A stretch of DNA of 64,000 nt from Streptomyces bikiniensis (lineage in GTDB: Bacteria > Actinomycetota > Actinomycetes > Streptomycetales > Streptomycetaceae), in assembly GCA_000716465.1 (NCBI GenBank), contig JNWL01000010.1, forward strand, positions 62,001 to 126,000, in the 5' to 3' direction. Numbering within the stretch: position 1 is the first letter of the stretch; each line of letters opens with the position of its first letter. Made by a program: the position numbers and the translations under genes. Positions 7,476-14,857 of this stretch are shown here, in pieces. The notes beneath the pieces were generated by a model. The model saw nothing but the letters and a program-made list of their open reading frames with translations, was not told the DNA's origin and made no database searches.

Positions 7476-8336
7476 ATGCTGCGCTTGGGACGGCGTGAAT
7501 TCGGGCCGCACGAGCCGGTGGTCATGGCGATCGTGAACCGGACCCCGGACTCCTTCTACGACCGGGGCGCGACCTTCCTGGACGAGCCGGCGCTCGACCG
7601 GGTCGAGCGGGCCGTGGCCGAGGGGGCGGCGATCGTGGACATCGGCGGGGTGAAGGCGGGCCCCGGCGAGGAGGTGACGGCCGAGGAGGAGGCGCGGCGC
7701 ACGGTCGGCTTCGTCGCCGAGGTCCGCAGGCGCCACCCGGACGTGGTGATCAGCGTGGACACCTGGCGCGCGGACGTCGGCGAGGCGGTCTGCGAGGCCG
7801 GCGCGGACGTCCTGAACGACGCGTGGGGCGGGGTCGACCCCCGGCTCGCGGAGGTGGCCGCGAAGTACGGGGCGGGGCTCGTCTGCACGCACGCGGGCGG
7901 CGCGGAGCCGCGGACCCGGCCGCACCGGGTGGAGTACGAGGACGTGATGGCCGACGTCCTGCGGGTGACCGTGGGCCTCGCGGAGCGGGCGGCGGCGCTG
8001 GGGGTGCGCCGGGACGGGATCATGATCGACCCGGGGCACGACTTCGGGAAGAACACCCGGCACAGCCTGGAGGCGACCCGGCGGCTGGGCGAGATGGCGG
8101 AGACCGGCTGGCCGGTGCTGGTGTCCCTGTCGAACAAGGACTTCGTGGGCGAGACCCTGGACCGCCCGGTGCAGGAGCGCCTGATCGGCACCCTGGCGAC
8201 GACGGCGGTCTCCGCGTGGCTGGGGGCGCAGGTCTACCGGGTCCACGAGGTCGCGGAGACGAAGCAGGTCCTGGACATGGTGGCGTCCATCGCCGGTCAC
8301 CGCCCGCCGGCCGTCGCGCGGCGCGGACTGGCGTAG
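7476..8336 (+). CDS. dihydropteroate synthase homologue of the FolP2 type
   Basis: This 286-aa TIM-barrel protein belongs to the DHPS family. It keeps MAIVNRTPDSFYDRG (loop 1), ISVDTW, LNDAWGG, IMIDPGHDFGKN, the lysine in SLSNKDFVG and the C-terminal YRVHEV. The loop-2 motif of true DHPS (GGES-TRPG) is replaced by DIGGVKAGPGEE, removing the Ser-Thr-Arg that contact pterin/pABA. FolP2 of mycobacteria, in the same gene neighbourhood, is reported to lack DHPS activity. The real role may therefore not be folate synthesis. ATG 7476 follows GGGAGG with 9 nt spacing. It is divergent from the DivIVA-like gene and convergent with the LOG gene. Confidence 0.85.
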   Translation: MLRLGRREFGPHEPVVMAIVNRTPDSFYDRGATFLDEPALDRVERAVAEGAAIVDIGGVKAGPGEEVTAEEEARRTVGFVAEVRRRHPDVVISVDTWRADVGEAVCEAGADVLNDAWGGVDPRLAEVAAKYGAGLVCTHAGGAEPRTRPHRVEYEDVMADVLRVTVGLAERAAALGVRRDGIMIDPGHDFGKNTRHSLEATRRLGEMAETGWPVLVSLSNKDFVGETLDRPVQERLIGTLATTAVSAWLGAQVYRVHEVAETKQVLDMVASIAGHRPPAVARRGLA

Positions 8337-8368
8337 CCCCTGCCGTACGGCCCCCGGAGAAGCGGGAA

Positions 8369-8393
8369 GGGGGCGCCGCGGTGCGGCGCCCCC
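8369..8393. terminator. bidirectional terminator between folP2-type and LOG genes
   Basis: A perfect 11-bp GC stem (8369-8379 with 8383-8393) and a 3-nt loop lie between convergent genes. Confidence 0.75.
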
Positions 8394-8409
8394 CGTGAGC
8401 GGACCGGTC

Positions 8410-9159
8410 CTACTTGCCGGTCTCCTTGCTCACCAGCGCGACCGCCTCCTCCACGTCGTCCGTGACGTGGAAGAGCAGCAGGTCCTGCTCGGAGGCCTTG
8501 CCGCCCGCGACGACCGAGTCGCGCAGCCAGTCGACCAGGCCCTTCCAGTACTCCGTCCCGAAGAGGACGATCGGGAAGCGGGTGACCTTGCGGGTCTGGA
8601 CCAGGGTGAGCGCCTCGAAGAGCTCGTCCAGGGTGCCCAGGCCGCCGGGCAGGACCACGAAGCCCTGCGCGTACTTCACGAACATCGTCTTGCGGACGAA
8701 GAAGTACCGGAAGTTCATGCCGATGTCGACGTACGGGTTGAGTCCCTGTTCGAAGGGCAGCTCGATGCCGAGGCCCACCGAGACGCCCCTGGCCTCGCTG
8801 GCGCCCTTGTTGGCCGCCTCCATGGCTCCGGGGCCGCCGCCCGTGATGACCGCGAAGCCCGCCTCGACGAGCGCCCGGCCGAGCCGCACGCCCGCCTCGT
8901 ACTCGGGCGAGTCCGGCTTGGTGCGGGCCGAGCCGAAGACGCTGATCGCGCTCGGCAGTTCGGCGAGGGCGCCGAACCCCTCGACGAACTCGGACTGGAT
9001 GCGCATGACCCGCCAGGGGTCGGTGTGCACCCATTCCGAGTCGCCCTCGGTGTCGAGCAGCCGCTGGTCCGCCGTGCCCGGCTGGACCTGGTCCCTGCGC
9101 CTGAGCACCGGGCCCTGACGCTGCTCCTCGGGCTTCGCCACTCCCTCGGGAATGCCCAT
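8410..9159 (-). CDS. LOG family protein (TIGR00730; Rv1205-like)
   Basis: This 249-aa Rossmann-fold protein belongs to the 'Lonely Guy' family of nucleoside 5'-monophosphate phosphoribohydrolases (cytokinin riboside activators). Diagnostic motifs are GSARTKPDSPEYE, VITGGGPGAMEAANKGA and the catalytic/phosphate-binding PGGLGTLDELFEALTLVQT. It has about 55 extra N-terminal residues compared with short LOGs, as in other actinobacterial homologues. ATG 9159 follows GGGAGC. Rv1205 lies beside folP2 in mycobacteria in the same order. Substrate specificity in bacteria is usually untested. Confidence 0.88.
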   Translation of the reverse strand: MGIPEGVAKPEEQRQGPVLRRRDQVQPGTADQRLLDTEGDSEWVHTDPWRVMRIQSEFVEGFGALAELPSAISVFGSARTKPDSPEYEAGVRLGRALVEAGFAVITGGGPGAMEAANKGASEARGVSVGLGIELPFEQGLNPYVDIGMNFRYFFVRKTMFVKYAQGFVVLPGGLGTLDELFEALTLVQTRKVTRFPIVLFGTEYWKGLVDWLRDSVVAGGKASEQDLLLFHVTDDVEEAVALVSKETGK

Positions 9160-9255
9160 GGCCTGCTCCCTCCGCCGATCGGCGGCCCGCCGTGGACCGC
9201 CAACTGATCTTCTGGTCCGGTCAGGGTAGGCCGACACAGGTGACGAAACGCGAAA

Positions 9256-10371
9256 TTACGGAAGTCGGGCGGTCAGCCAGTCGCGGAGCCGGGCCTCGCA
9301 GTGGTGGATCCGCTCGACCACCACGTGCTCGTCGCGCTTGTGCGCGTACATGGGATCGCCCGGTCCGTAGTTGACGGCGGGGACGCCGAGGGCGCTGAAG
9401 CGGGAGACGTCGGTCCAGCCGAACTTGGGGTGCGCGCTGCCGCCGACGGCCTTCATGAAGGCCTCCGCGGCGGGGTGGGAGAGGCCGGGCAGGGCGCCGG
9501 GGCTCTCGTCGTCCACGACGAGTTCGGCGACGTCGCAGTCGGCGAAGACCTCGCGGACGTGGGCCAGGGCCTCGGCCGGGGAGCGGTCGGGCGCGTACCG
9601 GTAGTTGACGGTGACGGTGCAGGCGTCGGGGATGACGTTGGTGGCGACGCCGCCCGAGATCGCCACGGCGTTGAGGCCCTCGTGGTACTCCAGGCCGTCG
9701 ATGACCGGCTTGCGCGGTTCGTACGCGGCGAGGCGGGCGAGGATCGGGGCGGCGGCGTGGACGGCGTTGGAGCCCATCCAGGAGCGGGCGGAGTGGGCGC
9801 GCTCGCCGGCGGTGTGCAGGACGACGCGGAGGGTGCCCTGGCAGCCGCCCTCGACCTGGCCGTCGGAGGGTTCGAGGAGGACCGCGAAGTCGCCCTCCAG
9901 CCACTCGGGGTGCGCGGCGGCGATCTTCCCGAGGCCGTTGAGGTCGGCGGCGACCTCCTCGTTGTCGTAGAACACGAAGGTGAGGTCGCGGTTGGGCGCG
10001 GGGACGGTGGCGGCGATCCGGAGCTGGACGGCGACGCCGGACTTCATGTCGGAGGTGCCGCAGCCCCACAGGACGCCGTCCTCGTCCAGGCGCGAGGGCA
10101 CGTTGTCGGCGATCGGCACGGTGTCGATGTGGCCGGCGAGGACGACCCGCTCCGCGCGGCCGAGCGTCGTGCGGGCGACGACGTTGTTGCCGTACCGGTC
10201 GACGGTGAGGTGCGGCAGGGCGCGCAGGGCCCGCTCGATCGCGTCCGCGAGGGGCCGCTCGGTCCCGCTGACGGACGGGAAGTCCACGAGGGCGGCGGTG
10301 AGCGCGGCCCCGTCCAGGGACAGGTCGAGGGGGGTGCCGAGGGGGGTGTCGAGCGGGGTGATGTCAGCCAT
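9256..10371 (-). CDS. dapE: succinyl-diaminopimelate desuccinylase
   Basis: This 371-aa M20-family di-zinc hydrolase makes LL-diaminopimelate from its N-succinyl form for lysine and peptidoglycan synthesis. Metal-binding and catalytic segments are VLAGHIDTVPIAD, CGTSDMKSG, FYDNEEV and a C-terminal MYAHKRDEHV. ATG 10371 has no clear Shine-Dalgarno sequence; a TTAGGT box 6 nt upstream suggests a leaderless start. The gene is divergent from the lysozyme-like protein gene with only 37 bp between them. It lies about 2 kb from dapC, so both steps of the succinylase branch are close together. Confidence 0.92.
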   Translation of the reverse strand: MADITPLDTPLGTPLDLSLDGAALTAALVDFPSVSGTERPLADAIERALRALPHLTVDRYGNNVVARTTLGRAERVVLAGHIDTVPIADNVPSRLDEDGVLWGCGTSDMKSGVAVQLRIAATVPAPNRDLTFVFYDNEEVAADLNGLGKIAAAHPEWLEGDFAVLLEPSDGQVEGGCQGTLRVVLHTAGERAHSARSWMGSNAVHAAAPILARLAAYEPRKPVIDGLEYHEGLNAVAISGGVATNVIPDACTVTVNYRYAPDRSPAEALAHVREVFADCDVAELVVDDESPGALPGLSHPAAEAFMKAVGGSAHPKFGWTDVSRFSALGVPAVNYGPGDPMYAHKRDEHVVVERIHHCEARLRDWLTARLP

Positions 10372-10396
10372 ATGCCGACCCTAACCCGGCCTCCAG

Positions 10397-10411
10397 TACG
10401 GTGGGCCCGTG
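10397..10411 (+). promoter_or_regulatory. -10 box giving a leaderless start at GTG 10409
   Basis: TACGGT at 10397-10402 ends 6 nt before GTG 10409, and no Shine-Dalgarno sequence is present. Transcription is expected to begin at or next to the start codon. Confidence 0.5.
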
Positions 10412-11353
10412 TCCGAGCCCATCCGCCCCGCCCGCCGTGGCCGCCCCGCCCGTCGTGGCCGCCTCGCCCGCTCCGCGGCCGCCCTCGCCGTGCTCCTCGG
10501 CCTCGCCTCGTACGTCGGCCTCCACCAGATGACCGGCAGCAGGGGCACCCCCCGGTGCAGCGTGGGCAGCGGCGACCACCGGTACGAGTTCACTCCGGAG
10601 CAGGCGTCCAACGCGGCGACGATCTCGGCCGTGGGCACCACCCGGGGGCTGCCGGAGCGGGCGGTGACGATCGCGCTCGCGACGGCGCTCCAGGAGTCGG
10701 CGCTGCGGAACATCGGGTACGGCGACCGGGACTCGCTCGGCCTCTTCCAGCAGCGGCCGTCCATGGGCTGGGGGACGCCGGAGCAGATCATGGACCCGGT
10801 GTACTCGGCGGGGCGGTTCTACGAGGGCCTGGAGAAGGTCCCGGGGTACTCGCGGCTGCCGCTGACGGTGGCGGCGCAGAAGGTGCAGAAGAGCGGGTTC
10901 CCGCAGGCGTACGCGAAGCACGAACCGGACGCCGCGCTGCTCGCCGCCGCCCTGACGGGCCGGACGCCGGCCGGGCTCAGCTGCACGGCGAACCCGAAGG
11001 AGGGCGGGCCGGGCGATCCGCGGCGGGTGCGTACGGAGCTGATACGAGCCTTCGGCGAGAAGGCGGCCCCGGCGGCGGTGACCGGCGGTCCGAGCGCGGG
11101 CCGGTCGGCGGCGGAGCCGCCGGTGCTCGTGGTGCCGGTGCGGCCGGCGGCGGGCGCGGGGGCCGGCGCGGACGAGCGGCGCGGCTGGGAGCTGGCGCAG
11201 TGGGCGGTGGCCCGGGCGGAGTCGCTGCGCATCACGGAGGTCTCCTACGGAGGCCGGGTCTGGCGCGCGGGCGAGGCCCTGGGCGGCTGGTCGAAGTCCC
11301 CGGGCGGCGCGGCGTCGGGCGGCGATTCCGTCCGGATACGGCTGGCGCAGTAG
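10409..11353 (+). CDS. membrane-anchored protein with lysozyme/transglycosylase-like domain
   Basis: The protein (314 aa) has an Arg-rich N-terminus, a signal anchor (SAAALAVLLGLASYVGL), and then a domain resembling lytic transglycosylase folds. ALATALQESALRNIGYGDRDSLGLFQQRPSMGWGTPEQIMDP contains a candidate catalytic Glu in LQES and the typical SLGLFQQRP segment. The C-terminal third (IRITEVSYGGRVWRAG) resembles no family I recognise. Homologues are often mis-named heavy metal transporter. A cell-wall role is inferred from the fold. GTG 10409 appears leaderless. It shares a 37-bp divergent region with dapE, which also feeds cell-wall synthesis. Confidence 0.72.
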   Translation: MSEPIRPARRGRPARRGRLARSAAALAVLLGLASYVGLHQMTGSRGTPRCSVGSGDHRYEFTPEQASNAATISAVGTTRGLPERAVTIALATALQESALRNIGYGDRDSLGLFQQRPSMGWGTPEQIMDPVYSAGRFYEGLEKVPGYSRLPLTVAAQKVQKSGFPQAYAKHEPDAALLAAALTGRTPAGLSCTANPKEGGPGDPRRVRTELIRAFGEKAAPAAVTGGPSAGRSAAEPPVLVVPVRPAAGAGAGADERRGWELAQWAVARAESLRITEVSYGGRVWRAGEALGGWSKSPGGAASGGDSVRIRLAQ

Positions 11354-11664
11354 CCGGAACGTCCCGCACGGCCGTTCCCTCCCTCACTCGCCCGTGGCAC
11401 GGCGCCGGTCCGGGGGCGGGGAATTCGGCGCGGTTCCGGGGCGGTTTTCCCGGGTGGGGTGACGGCCACCCAATTCCCTTGCGGGACAAGGGAAGTGACG
11501 GTTCGCCACACGCTCGCGCAATGACACGTTCGTCCATTTTCCTCCCCGCCCGACAATACGACGCATTGCCAATTCTTTACCTTCGACCGCCGCAACCTCT
11601 CCCTCCCCGGGGCCGGTTGTCACTGCGTCCGAACGCACACGTCGCACCTCGTCGAAGGAGCACC
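11354..11664. other. 311-bp intergenic region with two adjacent hairpins
   Basis: I find no gene. It contains the two inverted repeats at 11452-11494 and must hold the promoter of the downstream secreted protein gene; I cannot assign -35/-10 boxes with confidence. Confidence 0.6.
11452..11494 (+). terminator. two consecutive hairpins downstream of the lysozyme-like gene
   Basis: GGGTGG (11452-11457) pairs with CCACCC (11466-11471). TTCCCTTG (11474-11481) pairs perfectly with CAAGGGAA (11487-11494) around a 5-nt loop. They may terminate the upstream gene; the second could also be an operator for the downstream gene. Confidence 0.45.
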
Positions 11665-12072
11665 ATGTCCCTCCCCCTGACCCGCCGGATCGCCCGCGCC
11701 GCCCTCCTCGTCGCGGCCGGAGCAGCCCCCGTGGTCGGTGCGGCCGGCTCCGCGAGCGCCCTCGACCACGGCCTCGCGCCGGCCGGCGCCCTGGGCAGCC
11801 TGACCGCCGTGGACGTCGCCGAGGCGGGCAGCACCGTCGACGGCGCCTCGCAGGCCACCACCGAGGTCGTCGGCCAGGCCGGCGAGGCCGCCGCCCCGGT
11901 CGCCGAGAAGGTCGCCGGCGACACCGCCGGCACCACCGCGGGCCAGGTCGTCGGCAAGACCGCCGGCGTGGCCGCCGAGAGCGCCGAGGGCCCGACCGGC
12001 GGCGCCCTGGGCGGCGGCCTCGGCGGCCTGCCGACCGGCCAGACCCTGGGCGGCCTGCCGCTGGGCGGCTGA
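11665..12072 (+). CDS. small secreted Ala/Gly-rich protein
   Basis: The 135-aa protein has an N-terminal signal peptide (RRIARAALLVAAGAAPVVGAAGSASA), predicted to be cleaved after ASA near residue 32. The mature part is Ala/Val/Gly-rich, with repeated V-x-G/E-K-x-A-G motifs and a Gly-Leu-Pro-rich tail (GGLGGLPTGQTLGGLPLGG). ATG 11665 follows GAAGGAG. Similar Streptomyces proteins are sometimes labelled ATP-binding, but no nucleotide-binding motif is visible. The function is unknown. Confidence 0.75.
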   Translation: MSLPLTRRIARAALLVAAGAAPVVGAAGSASALDHGLAPAGALGSLTAVDVAEAGSTVDGASQATTEVVGQAGEAAAPVAEKVAGDTAGTTAGQVVGKTAGVAAESAEGPTGGALGGGLGGLPTGQTLGGLPLGG

Positions 12073-12105
12073 CCTCCCTCCCTCCGTACGGAGCGGCGGA
12101 ACACC

Positions 12106-12142
12106 GGAAGGGCCCGGGAGCACATCGCTCCCGGGCCCTTCC
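12106..12142. terminator. strong bidirectional terminator
   Basis: A perfect 16-bp stem (12106-12121 with 12127-12142) and a 5-nt loop lie between the convergent secreted-protein gene and dapC. Confidence 0.85.
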
Positions 12143-12144
12143 GC

Positions 12145-12212
12145 ATGTGTTCCGGGCTCGGCCCGGGATGTGTTCCGGGCTCGGCCCGAAGCGTGTTCCG
12201 GGCTCAGCCCAG
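12145..12212. repeat. three tandem copies of a 23-bp unit reaching the dapC stop codon
   Basis: Units beginning GTGTTCCGGGCTC start at 12147, 12170 and 12193 with an exact 23-bp period. Each contains a small inverted repeat (CCGGGC-TCG-GCCCGG in the first copy). The third copy includes the dapC stop codon at 12204-12206. Confidence 0.8.
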
Positions 12213-13301
12213 GCGCTTGACGGCCGCCTCGACCCGCTCGTCCGTCGCCGTGAACGCCACCCGCACGAACCGCTCCCCGGCCTCGCCGTAGAAGTCGCCG
12301 GGCGCCACCAGGATGCCCTTCCCGGCCAGGTACGCCACGGTCTCCCAGCAGGGCTCGTCCCGGGTCGCCCACAGGTACAGGCTCGCCTCGCTGTGCTCGA
12401 TCCGGAAGCCGTGCGCCTCCAGGGCCGCGCGCAGCGCCGCCCGCCGGGCCGCGTACCGCGCGCGCTGCTCGGCCACGTGCGCGTCGTCGCCGAGCGCCGC
12501 GACCGTCGCCGCCTGCACCGGGGCGGCGGTCATCATGCCGCCGTGCTTGCGGATCCGGAGCAGTTCCCCCAGTACCGCCGGGTCGCCCGCGACGAACGCG
12601 GCCCGGTAACCGGCCAGGTTGGAGCGCTTGGAGAGCGAGTGGACGGCGACGATCCCCTCGTACGAACCGCCGTTGACGTCCGGGTGCAGGACGGAGACCG
12701 GGTCGGCCTCCCAGCCCAGCTCCAGGTAGCACTCGTCCGAGAAGACCAGGATGCCGTGCTCGCGCGCCCAGGCCACGATCCGGGTCAGCTCCTCCTTGGG
12801 GAGGACCTTCCCGGTGGGGTTGGACGGGGAGTTGAGCCAGAGCAGCCCGACCGCGGCCGGGTCCAGGTCGGCGACCGGGTCGTCGTAGACGACGGGGGTC
12901 GCGCCGCAGAGCCGCGCGCCGACCTCGTACGTCGGGTAGGCGAGGCGCGGGTACGCGACCGCGTCCCCGGGGCCGAGGCCGAGCTGCGTCGGCAGCCAGG
13001 CCACCAGCTCCTTGGAGCCGACCACCGGCAGGACGTTCTCGTGGGCGAACCCGACCGCGCCGAGGCGCCGCCCGCACCAGCCGGTGAGCGCGTCCCGCAG
13101 CGCCGGGGTCCCCCACACCGTCGGATAGCCCGGCGAGTCGGCCGCCGCCACCAGGGCCTCCTGGATCAGCGCGGGAACCGGGTCGACGGGCGTGCCGACG
13201 GACAGGTCCACGATCCCGTCGGGGTGCGCCAGGGCCGTCTTCTTGTACGGCTCCAGCTTGTCCCAGGGGAAGACGGGAAGGCGCGAGGAGACTGCGCTCA
13301 C
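12204..13301 (-). CDS. dapC: N-succinyldiaminopimelate aminotransferase DapC (class I/II PLP aminotransferase)
   Basis: The 365-aa enzyme converts N-succinyl-2-amino-6-ketopimelate to N-succinyl-LL-DAP using glutamate. The fold-type I core shows NSPSNPTGKVLP, the Asp/Tyr pair FSDECYLELGW and the PLP-binding lysine in VAVHSLSKRSNLAGYR; the carboxylate-binding Arg is in FVRVAF. GTG 13301 begins MSAVSSRLPVFPWDKLEPYK, as in other actinobacterial DapC; GTG 13313 is an alternative. Neither has an ideal ribosome binding site, so coupling to the upstream ferredoxin gene (121 bp away) is possible. The fdx-dapC pairing is also found in mycobacteria (Rv1177-Rv1178). Confidence 0.9.
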   Translation of the reverse strand: MSAVSSRLPVFPWDKLEPYKKTALAHPDGIVDLSVGTPVDPVPALIQEALVAAADSPGYPTVWGTPALRDALTGWCGRRLGAVGFAHENVLPVVGSKELVAWLPTQLGLGPGDAVAYPRLAYPTYEVGARLCGATPVVYDDPVADLDPAAVGLLWLNSPSNPTGKVLPKEELTRIVAWAREHGILVFSDECYLELGWEADPVSVLHPDVNGGSYEGIVAVHSLSKRSNLAGYRAAFVAGDPAVLGELLRIRKHGGMMTAAPVQAATVAALGDDAHVAEQRARYAARRAALRAALEAHGFRIEHSEASLYLWATRDEPCWETVAYLAGKGILVAPGDFYGEAGERFVRVAFTATDERVEAAVKRLG

Positions 13302-13422
13302 GGGTTGGCTCACTTCCTCGTACGGGCGCGGGCGGGCCGGTACGGACGGGCTGGCTGACTGGCTCGGGAAGCGCGGCGGCCCCGCACGGCGGTGGACGCC
13401 GTACGGGACCGGATGCGGTCGA

Positions 13423-13743
13423 TCAGCCGTTCTGCGGCGGCAGGGCGGCGATGAAGGGGTGGTCCCGCTCGATCTCGCCGAGCTTGGAGGCACCACCGGG
13501 CGAACCGAGCTCGTCGAAGAACTCGACGTTCGCCTTGTAGTAGTCCTTCCACTCCTCCGGGGTGTCGTCCTCGTAGAAGATCGCCTCGACCGGGCAGACC
13601 GGCTCACAGGCCCCGCAGTCGACGCATTCGTCCGGGTGGATGTACAAGGACCTCTTGCCCTCGTAGATGCAGTCGACGGGGCACTCCTCGATGCACGCCT
13701 TGTCCTTGACGTCGACACAAGGCTGCGCGATGACGTAGGTCAC
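13423..13743 (-). CDS. fdxA: 7Fe ferredoxin
   Basis: This 106-aa small electron carrier has a [3Fe-4S] plus [4Fe-4S] pattern. The first cluster motif is CVDVKDKACIEECPVDCIYEG and the second is CVDCGACEPVCPVEAIFYED. A C-terminal extension (about residues 65-106) is typical of 7Fe ferredoxins. GTG 13743 follows GAGGAGG 8 nt upstream. It probably serves cytochrome P450s or other oxidoreductases. It is transcribed toward dapC. Confidence 0.92.
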   Translation of the reverse strand: MTYVIAQPCVDVKDKACIEECPVDCIYEGKRSLYIHPDECVDCGACEPVCPVEAIFYEDDTPEEWKDYYKANVEFFDELGSPGGASKLGEIERDHPFIAALPPQNG

Positions 13744-13855
13744 GCTGTCGTTCCTCCTCGGTAGGGCTGGTCTGCGCGGGAGCGCGGCGTCGTCGATGCC
13801 CGCACCTAGTATCTCCGTTCTCGGGGGCGATCCGAACAGGAGGGGTGGAGAAGCA

Positions 13856-14857
13856 GTGGAATTCACCGGCGGTGGACGCCTTGAGATCCGTGTCACCAGG
13901 GCTGACGTGGGAAAACGTGTCTCCGTTCGGTACGTGACCGGCTCGGGCGAGGCGGGCGGCATGTTCACCGACGCGGTCGGGGTTCTCACATCGTGGGACG
14001 ACGGCGTGCTGCTGGTCGCGCGGAGGACCGGCGAGACCGTCCGGATCGCGGAATCCTCCCTGGTCGCGGGGAAGGTCGTGCCCGCCGCGCCGGCCCGCCG
14101 GCGGGGCCCCGCGGCCACCTTCCCGGAGCTGGCGCGGGTCACCGCGCGCGCGTGGGAACCGGTCGAGAGCGAACCCCTCGGAGGGTGGACGCTGCGGGCT
14201 TCGGACGGATTCACCCGGCGGGCCAACTCGGTGCTCCCCCTCGGTGATCCGGGGCTCCCGGTGGCCGGGGCGCTGGCGTACGTACGCCAGTGGTACGCGG
14301 ACCGGAAACTGCCCGCGTACGTGCAGACCGCGACCGGCGCCGAGGGGACCCAGGAGCTGCTCTGCGCCGAGCTGGACCGGCTCGGCTGGCGGCGCGAGGT
14401 GTCCGCCGAGGTGCGGACCGGGGCGCTCGCGCCGGTCGGGGACCTGGACGCCGACGTCTCCGCCGTCCGCCTCTCCCGCTCGTTCGACGAGGCGTGGCTG
14501 CGCCGCTACCAGCGCTTCGGAGAGCCGGGCCCGGCGGTGCGGGCGGTCCTCGCCTCCGGGCCGAGGGGGTGGTTCGCGTCCGTCGCGGGCGCGGACGGGG
14601 TACCGGCGGCGATCGGCCGCTGCGTCGTGGACGGGCGCTGGGCCGGCTTCATGGCCGTCGAGGTCGCCCCGGACCTGCGGCGCCGGGGCCTGGCCACGTC
14701 GGTGATGACCGCGCTCGCCCGCCGGGCCCTCGACGAGGGCGCGTCGGCGGCCTGGCTCCAGGTGGAGTCGGACAACGACGGCGCGCGGGCCCTGTACGAC
14801 GGGATGGGCTTCGCGCCCCACCACCACTACCACCACTACCGATGGGCGGAGGCGTGA
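13856..14857 (+). CDS. GNAT acetyltransferase, Rv0428c-like with N-terminal SH3-like domain
   Basis: The protein is 333 aa. Residues 1-75 form a beta-rich SH3-like domain (RLEIRVTRADVGKRVSVRYV...GVLTSWDDGVLLVARRTGETVRI). A double GNAT-like region follows, with the acetyl-CoA motif VAPDLRRRGLATSVMTALARRA at about 275-295 and WLQVESDNDGARALYDGMGF. The Rv0428c family has been described as histone-like protein acetyltransferases; the substrate here is unknown. GTG 13856 follows GGTGGAG. The C-terminus is His/Tyr-rich (APHHHYHHYRW). It overlaps the next gene by GTGA. Confidence 0.82.
   Translation: MEFTGGGRLEIRVTRADVGKRVSVRYVTGSGEAGGMFTDAVGVLTSWDDGVLLVARRTGETVRIAESSLVAGKVVPAAPARRRGPAATFPELARVTARAWEPVESEPLGGWTLRASDGFTRRANSVLPLGDPGLPVAGALAYVRQWYADRKLPAYVQTATGAEGTQELLCAELDRLGWRREVSAEVRTGALAPVGDLDADVSAVRLSRSFDEAWLRRYQRFGEPGPAVRAVLASGPRGWFASVAGADGVPAAIGRCVVDGRWAGFMAVEVAPDLRRRGLATSVMTALARRALDEGASAAWLQVESDNDGARALYDGMGFAPHHHYHHYRWAEA

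Noticed and set aside
9301..11664. Plus-strand open frame antisense to dapE and through the lysozyme-like gene
   Set aside because: Only its last 135 codons (from 11665) show a ribosome binding site and signal peptide; the rest is a shadow of genes in other frames.
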